Assembly (NCBI RefSeq): GCF_040358255.1
Contig: NZ_CP132938.1
Location: forward strand, 2,046,001-2,110,000
DNA from: Tunturibacter gelidoferens
GTDB taxonomy: Bacteria > Acidobacteriota > Terriglobia > Terriglobales > Acidobacteriaceae
DNA length: 64,000 nt
Direction: 5' to 3'
Part shown: piece after piece, positions 56,035-64,000 of the stretch
Position numbering within the stretch: the first letter of the stretch is position 1
Layout: each line of letters begins with the position of its first letter
Program-made: the position numbers and the translations under genes
The notes under the pieces: model-generated
Seen by the model: only the letters and a program-made list of their open reading frames with translations
The model's database searches: none
What the model was told of the DNA's origin: nothing

Positions 56035-56586
56035 CTAGTGAACGAGCAACGCAGACACCGCGACAATGATCCCGGCTGCCCCAAGTGAGAGCCCAAGAAG
56101 AAAATAGGCCCGTTTGCGGGTGAATAGGGTTATCGAGCATAAAACCACCGCAATCTGCAGTAACGCCTCTCCAAGATCATAACGAGAGGCCTTCGCCTCA
56201 GCCCGAGTCACCTCAGCTTCGAACTCACGAGCCTTATCCTGCTCCTCGGAGAGATCTTCCTTCCACTTCTCGATGTGAGCCTCATATTCCTTACGCTTTG
56301 CTTCAGTAGCAGTTGCGTTGACGGTAGGCTCCATCGCAAGAAGATCCAGCGTGACCGCCAGATTATCCATGCGAATCTTCTTCGCCTGGTACTCATTCCA
56401 CTGGTCGCCAGCGCGCGATTGCATAAGCACAGCCTCGGTGTGAGTGCGATGCCCAAGCACAGTGACCATCGCAACCAGCACCGCCAGGATCGAGATCCCA
56501 AGCGAGATGCTCTTCAACGACTCCCCGCCGGACTCTCCCGACTCCTTCATCTGATTGGCAAATTCCGAGACTTCATTGGCTTCCAT
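56035..56586 (-). CDS. DUF4337-like membrane protein
   Basis: The protein has 183 residues. A polar N-terminus is followed by one helix (SISLGISILAVLVAMVTVLG), then THTEAVLMQSRAGDQWNEYQAKKI, the recognisable DUF4337 stretch. A helical coiled region of about residues 85-135 follows (KEYEAHIEKWKEDLSEEQDKA). Two further helices close it (LLQIAVVLCSITLF and YFLLGLSLGAAGIIVAVSALL). Function unknown. It stands alone before the rRNA operon on the opposite strand. Confidence 0.85.
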   Translation of the reverse strand: MEANEVSEFANQMKESGESGGESLKSISLGISILAVLVAMVTVLGHRTHTEAVLMQSRAGDQWNEYQAKKIRMDNLAVTLDLLAMEPTVNATATEAKRKEYEAHIEKWKEDLSEEQDKAREFEAEVTRAEAKASRYDLGEALLQIAVVLCSITLFTRKRAYFLLGLSLGAAGIIVAVSALLVH

Positions 56587-57148
56587 AGTGGAACGATTCT
56601 AGACCGTGGACCCCCGCCCCGGCGGTGATAAACAAATTTCTAGGAGCAATCGCAGTCAACACGCAAATAAATGAACATTTCTTACCCGCGTATTTACTGG
56701 ACGAAAACAACTTTTCTACAGGAAACCGAGATTATTCACAGCCTTGCGCTTGCGCAGAGGCCTAGTCGCTGATAATCTCAGGAAGTCGCAAAGAGACATA
56801 CGGCAAGAAACGAAGTGATAAGCATAAAGCTTGCACAGAGACGAAAAGCACGATACTCTAGGTGAGAAGTAAAGCAACACTGCTTCGCACCTTGGCTCTG
56901 GCAACACAAGAGCAAGTAACAAGGGAAGACGGAGCGCAGTCCAAGCGTTTGATATCGGTTTAGAGCCTAACGGCCTACCGGCAATCCAAACCCAAGCCAC
57001 TGCAGTCGATTTGGAAATACCAGGAGCTAAGTGCTCTGCGTTCGTTTTCGAACGTCACGATGTTTTGATATTTTGTGCTGAGCGGATGATTGTCGAACTC
57101 CTATCTAGTATTCGAGCCGAATAAAGCTTGAAGAAATAAGAATAAGTG
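56587..57148. other. 560-base region upstream of the rRNA promoter
   Basis: No gene or RNA is supported. It is rather AT-rich near 56630-56700. Short open frames on either strand lack ribosome-binding sites and sensible composition. It may contain binding sites or further upstream rRNA promoters, but none was recognised. Confidence 0.45.
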
Positions 57149-57177
57149 TTGACAAGCGAGATGAAGGTTGATAATCT
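57149..57177 (+). promoter_or_regulatory. rRNA operon promoter
   Basis: TTGACA (57149-57154) and TAATCT (57172-57177) are separated by exactly 17 bases, an excellent sigma-70-type promoter. It lies about 340 bases before the mature 16S start, as usual for rrn leaders. The stretch upstream is AT-rich (GAATAAAGCTTGAAG), which would suit an UP element. Confidence 0.85.
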
Positions 57178-57365
57178 CGAAAAGTTCGCTAAAACGTCAC
57201 ACGCTACTGAATGGCACCTCGCAGAGCCGAAACAAGGCCACAGAGAGAGCTAGAAGTAGGTAGCAAACACAGACGACAACAGCGCATCAAGTTCGAGGAC
57301 ACGAATATGGCTTATGCCGATTCAGTCCTTGATCCAAAGCTGCCCGCTTAGGTGGATGCAGTCCG

Positions 57366-57377
57366 GATCTTTGACAA
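57366..57377 (+). promoter_or_regulatory. boxA-like antitermination site in the rRNA leader
   Basis: GATCTTTGACAA resembles the boxA consensus (GCTCTTTAACAA) bound by NusB-NusE. A second copy, GATTTTTGACAA, lies in the 16S-23S spacer at 59673-59684, the same two positions used in E. coli rrn operons. Confidence 0.65.
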
Positions 57378-57518
57378 CATAGTTGAACGTGCCAGTCGTG
57401 AGATGATACGAAATTTGGTTTAGTCATTCTCACTAGTTATAAACCTCCGGGTGTTTTCGAGCACCGGGGGCGCTTGATCCGCACCGACCCCTGTCGATGT
57501 GCGGCAAGCAAACCAAGA

Positions 57519-59018
<1,500 letters not shown>

Positions 59019-59337
59019 CTAAAAGAGAACGCCTCGACACACTCTAGCGTCCTGCGATTGCAGGCAGCTTGGTTTTGCGACCAAGTTGAGCATAGAGTGA
59101 CGTTGTCGAGAACCATCTTGATAGGCTTCGGCAAATCTCGATGAGCCTGAACTAGACCTTCTTTTTTTCGATATCTGTCAACACCGATGGTCAATAGCGG
59201 CGTAGCCGCTATGCACGTTCAACTGTGTCCTCGAAACCTTTCGAGAGAGCTCGATTCTTGATTCTTCGGAGTCAACAACAGAGCAGCCTGCGCATCAGGC
59301 TCCTTGCTGATAAGCTAGGGTCTGGTGCTGTAGAGTC
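59019..59337 (+). other. 16S-tRNA spacer with nested hairpins
   Basis: The spacer after 16S folds into CTCGACA (59033-59039) pairing with TGTCGAG (59104-59110). Inside are CCTGC-GATT-GCAGG and CTTGGT-TTTGCG-ACCAAG. This structure probably guides 3' processing of 16S. No gene is present. Confidence 0.55.
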
Positions 59338-59414
<77 letters not shown>

Positions 59415-59449
59415 CCTTTATCCCGACGGTCAGTAGATCTGATCATCAA

Positions 59450-59525
59450 GGGGCTGTAGCTCAGTTGGGAGAGCACCTGCTTTGCAAGCAGGGGGTCAAC
59501 GGTTCGATCCCGTTCAGCTCCACCA
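59450..59525 (+). tRNA. tRNA-Ala (TGC anticodon)
   Basis: The molecule has 76 bases including CCA. The acceptor GGGGCTG pairs with CAGCTCC, which includes the G3-U70 pair that marks alanine tRNA. The anticodon loop is TTTGCAA with TGC. It lies 35 bases after tRNA-Ile. Confidence 0.97.
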
Positions 59526-59672
59526 TACTTCTCGATTGGCATGTTCGATATGTAGTACAAGCGATGTCTGCTTGAGGTTGAGTCCCCGCGCTGCGGAGAT
59601 TGAACCTTGAGCGGGAATGCTCAAGCCGCCCTAGGGCGCGAAGTGATTGCGCAGCAATGCGAATCGCTCCAT

Positions 59673-59684
59673 GATTTTTGACAA
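59673..59684 (+). promoter_or_regulatory. boxA-like antitermination site in the 16S-23S spacer
   Basis: GATTTTTGACAA matches the leader copy at 57366-57377 in 10 of 12 positions. It would keep the antitermination complex on RNA polymerase through 23S. Confidence 0.6.
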
Positions 59685-59900
59685 CTGAATAGATTGGGTA
59701 AATATAACTACAAGGCTGAGCAGCTAGCTTTCAGGTTGTTTCTGATTGCGACGCTGTCGTCAGTATTGAGTGTCTTTAGAATAATTTTCGTGTTACCGAC
59801 CTGATTCTCGCAAGTTGAGATGACGGTTGTACGACACAGGCGTGGACTATTATCAAACGTAGATTCTCTATGTTGCAGAGGTTTTCACTCTGCTGCGTGC

Positions 59901-62875
<2,975 letters not shown>

Positions 62876-63021
62876 TGCGCAGTGAGAAAGTCCACTGTTC
62901 TGGAGTCATTCAATACAAGCTTTGTAGTTATATCTTTTGGAAAATACGCAGTAAATGCAACAAACGTCTAATCCCAATCTATTCAGTTGTGGAAGATCGC
63001 GAGAGCGAGATTTCTAAAGTT

Positions 63022-63139
<118 letters not shown>

Positions 63140-63147
63140 TAATACAG

Positions 63148-63179
63148 AGCCCCATCCTTTCGAGGATGGGGCTTTTTTA
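63148..63179 (+). terminator. rRNA operon terminator
   Basis: AGCCCCATCCT (63148-63158) and AGGATGGGGCT (63163-63173) form a perfect 11-bp stem capped by TTCG and followed by TTTTTAT. It closes the rRNA transcript just after 5S. Confidence 0.94.
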
Positions 63180-63594
63180 TTGACCGGGCCGTTCCTTTTA
63201 GGACGTCTCCCACGCTTCCGCGGGCTGGAAAAGTCAAGAGCGGAGGACTGACCACTTGCCTGTGGATAAGAGAGGTCTTAGGGGTTTGTGGTGAGTTGTG
63301 GTTGATTTTTGGTTTTGGCGGGTTCCATTTGGGCATTTGGGCTTGATTCTTTTGGCTTTCTGGGACGAAGACGACAATTTCTGTGCAGTAAAACGTGGTC
63401 ATTAGCGTGGTGTTTTGCTGGTGAATGAGTGCATTTCTATGGTCACCTGTGGTCTTTCCGCTCGTACAACCGGGGGGTGCGAGCGCTCTGAAGGTGGTTT
63501 GCGGCGACTGTTCTGGATGGTCTATACGATTTTGATGACTGGTGTCATTTGATGACCGGTGAGATCGATGAGGGATGCGATCGTCGATTGGGAG
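63180..63594. other. 415-base intergenic region after the rRNA operon
   Basis: No gene is supported. It is G/T-rich near 63275-63370. A short direct repeat (GATGACTGGTG and GATGACCGGTG, about 63534-63562) was noticed. An open frame that extends back into 5S was rejected. Confidence 0.5.
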
Positions 63595-63984
63595 TCAAGG
63601 AGACTCGTCGAAGGTGTCCCAACTTCGGAGGGTATGTTCGTAGACTTCCATGTTGACGCGCTTGCCTCGAAACTTTACGCCTTCCATGCTGAGACGAAGG
63701 CGTTGCTCTGCGGCAGCATCGCCTTTCAGTTTGATCTCGCCGCCTGCCCCTACTATTCGTTGCCAGGGGAGTCCGTGAAGCGGAGCGCTGCGCAACAGCT
63801 TTGCGACTGCCCGGTGGTACAGCGGATAGCCGGCTGCCGCAGCGACTTTGCCGTAAGTCGAGACCTTCCCCCTGGGAACGGAACGGATGATGCGCCGAAA
63901 GGCCACGTCGCGTGGCTCATTTCTACGGAGCGCATCTTTCAGAATGCGTCGCTTGAGATTTTGCGGAGCGATCTGAGGTCGCAT
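63595..63984 (-). CDS. Alkyltransferase-like (ATL) DNA-repair protein, MGMT family
   Basis: The protein has 129 residues. The MGMT-type DNA-binding domain reads VPRGKVSTYGKVAAAAG and the active-site motif, normally PCHRV, is LPWQRIVGAGG with Trp74 in place of Cys. ATL proteins cannot remove alkyl groups; they bind O6-alkylguanine and recruit nucleotide-excision repair. AAGG lies 8 bases before the ATG. It is convergent with the rRNA operon. The rest of any operon upstream lies beyond the window. Confidence 0.9.
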   Translation of the reverse strand: MRPQIAPQNLKRRILKDALRRNEPRDVAFRRIIRSVPRGKVSTYGKVAAAAGYPLYHRAVAKLLRSAPLHGLPWQRIVGAGGEIKLKGDAAAEQRLRLSMEGVKFRGKRVNMEVYEHTLRSWDTFDESP

Positions 63985-64000
63985 GAGCTGAACCTTATCA

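Overview
The window comes from a member of the Acidobacteriota, most likely subdivision 1 (family Acidobacteriaceae; the Granulicella/Edaphobacter/Terriglobus group). This rests on the 16S rRNA text, an acidobacterial VWFA-related protein next to a very large Oar-like TonB-dependent receptor, an exosortase/EpsI exopolysaccharide locus, and moderately high GC content. The genus is not proven from sequence alone. No transposase, integrase, phage gene or CRISPR array was seen.

Layout. (1) 1-8222, minus strand: two paralogous secreted proteins with putative-Ig (He_PIG) repeats followed by a right-handed beta-helix. The left one runs off the window edge and has about 17 tandem Ig repeats; its neighbour has 2. 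(2) 8787-15166, minus strand: a tightly overlapped operon of a hexapeptide acyltransferase, an FkbH-like HAD protein, an acyl carrier protein, a VOC/epimerase-like protein, a polysaccharide deacetylase and two GT4 glycosyltransferases. (3) 15502-23512: further glycosyltransferases, a Wzx-type flippase and an O-antigen ligase/polymerase. (4) 23565-27556, minus strand: a TPR lipoprotein, an EpsI protein and an exosortase. (5) 28044-34879, plus strand: a complete export operon of Wza-like protein, outer-membrane beta-barrel, Wzz-like chain-length protein, ExeA-like ATPase, BY-kinase and initiating sugar-phosphate transferase. (6) 35015-38563: two divergent sigma-54 activators and a small domain protein. 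(7) 38594-46881: cupins, an AlgE-type porin, a bicupin of the oxalate decarboxylase family, IlvE, MarC, EgtB and a GH1 protein. (8) 46976-56586: an acidobacterial surface operon (TPR, VWA, TonB receptor, DUF5666), a VIT1-like transporter and a DUF4337 protein. (9) 57149-63180: an rRNA operon 16S-tRNAIle-tRNAAla-23S-5S with promoter, boxA sites, processing stem and terminator. (10) An alkyltransferase-like protein at the right end.

How it works together. Regions 2-6 carry every step of a Wzx/Wzy-dependent exopolysaccharide pathway: initiation, glycosyl transfer, flipping, polymerisation, chain-length control and export. They also carry an exosortase module and sigma-54 regulators. Two well-spaced -24/-12 (sigma-54) promoters lie back to back between the exosortase and export operons, so the regulators at the far end of the locus probably control both. 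The FkbH-ACP module suggests a carrier-bound three-carbon acyl decoration of the polymer. The two Ig/beta-helix proteins are plausible surface or polysaccharide-binding products of the same locus. No exosortase sorting signal is visible on any complete protein here.

Limits: family calls come from reading motifs by eye, start codons are chosen from ribosome-binding sites, and no similarity search could be run.
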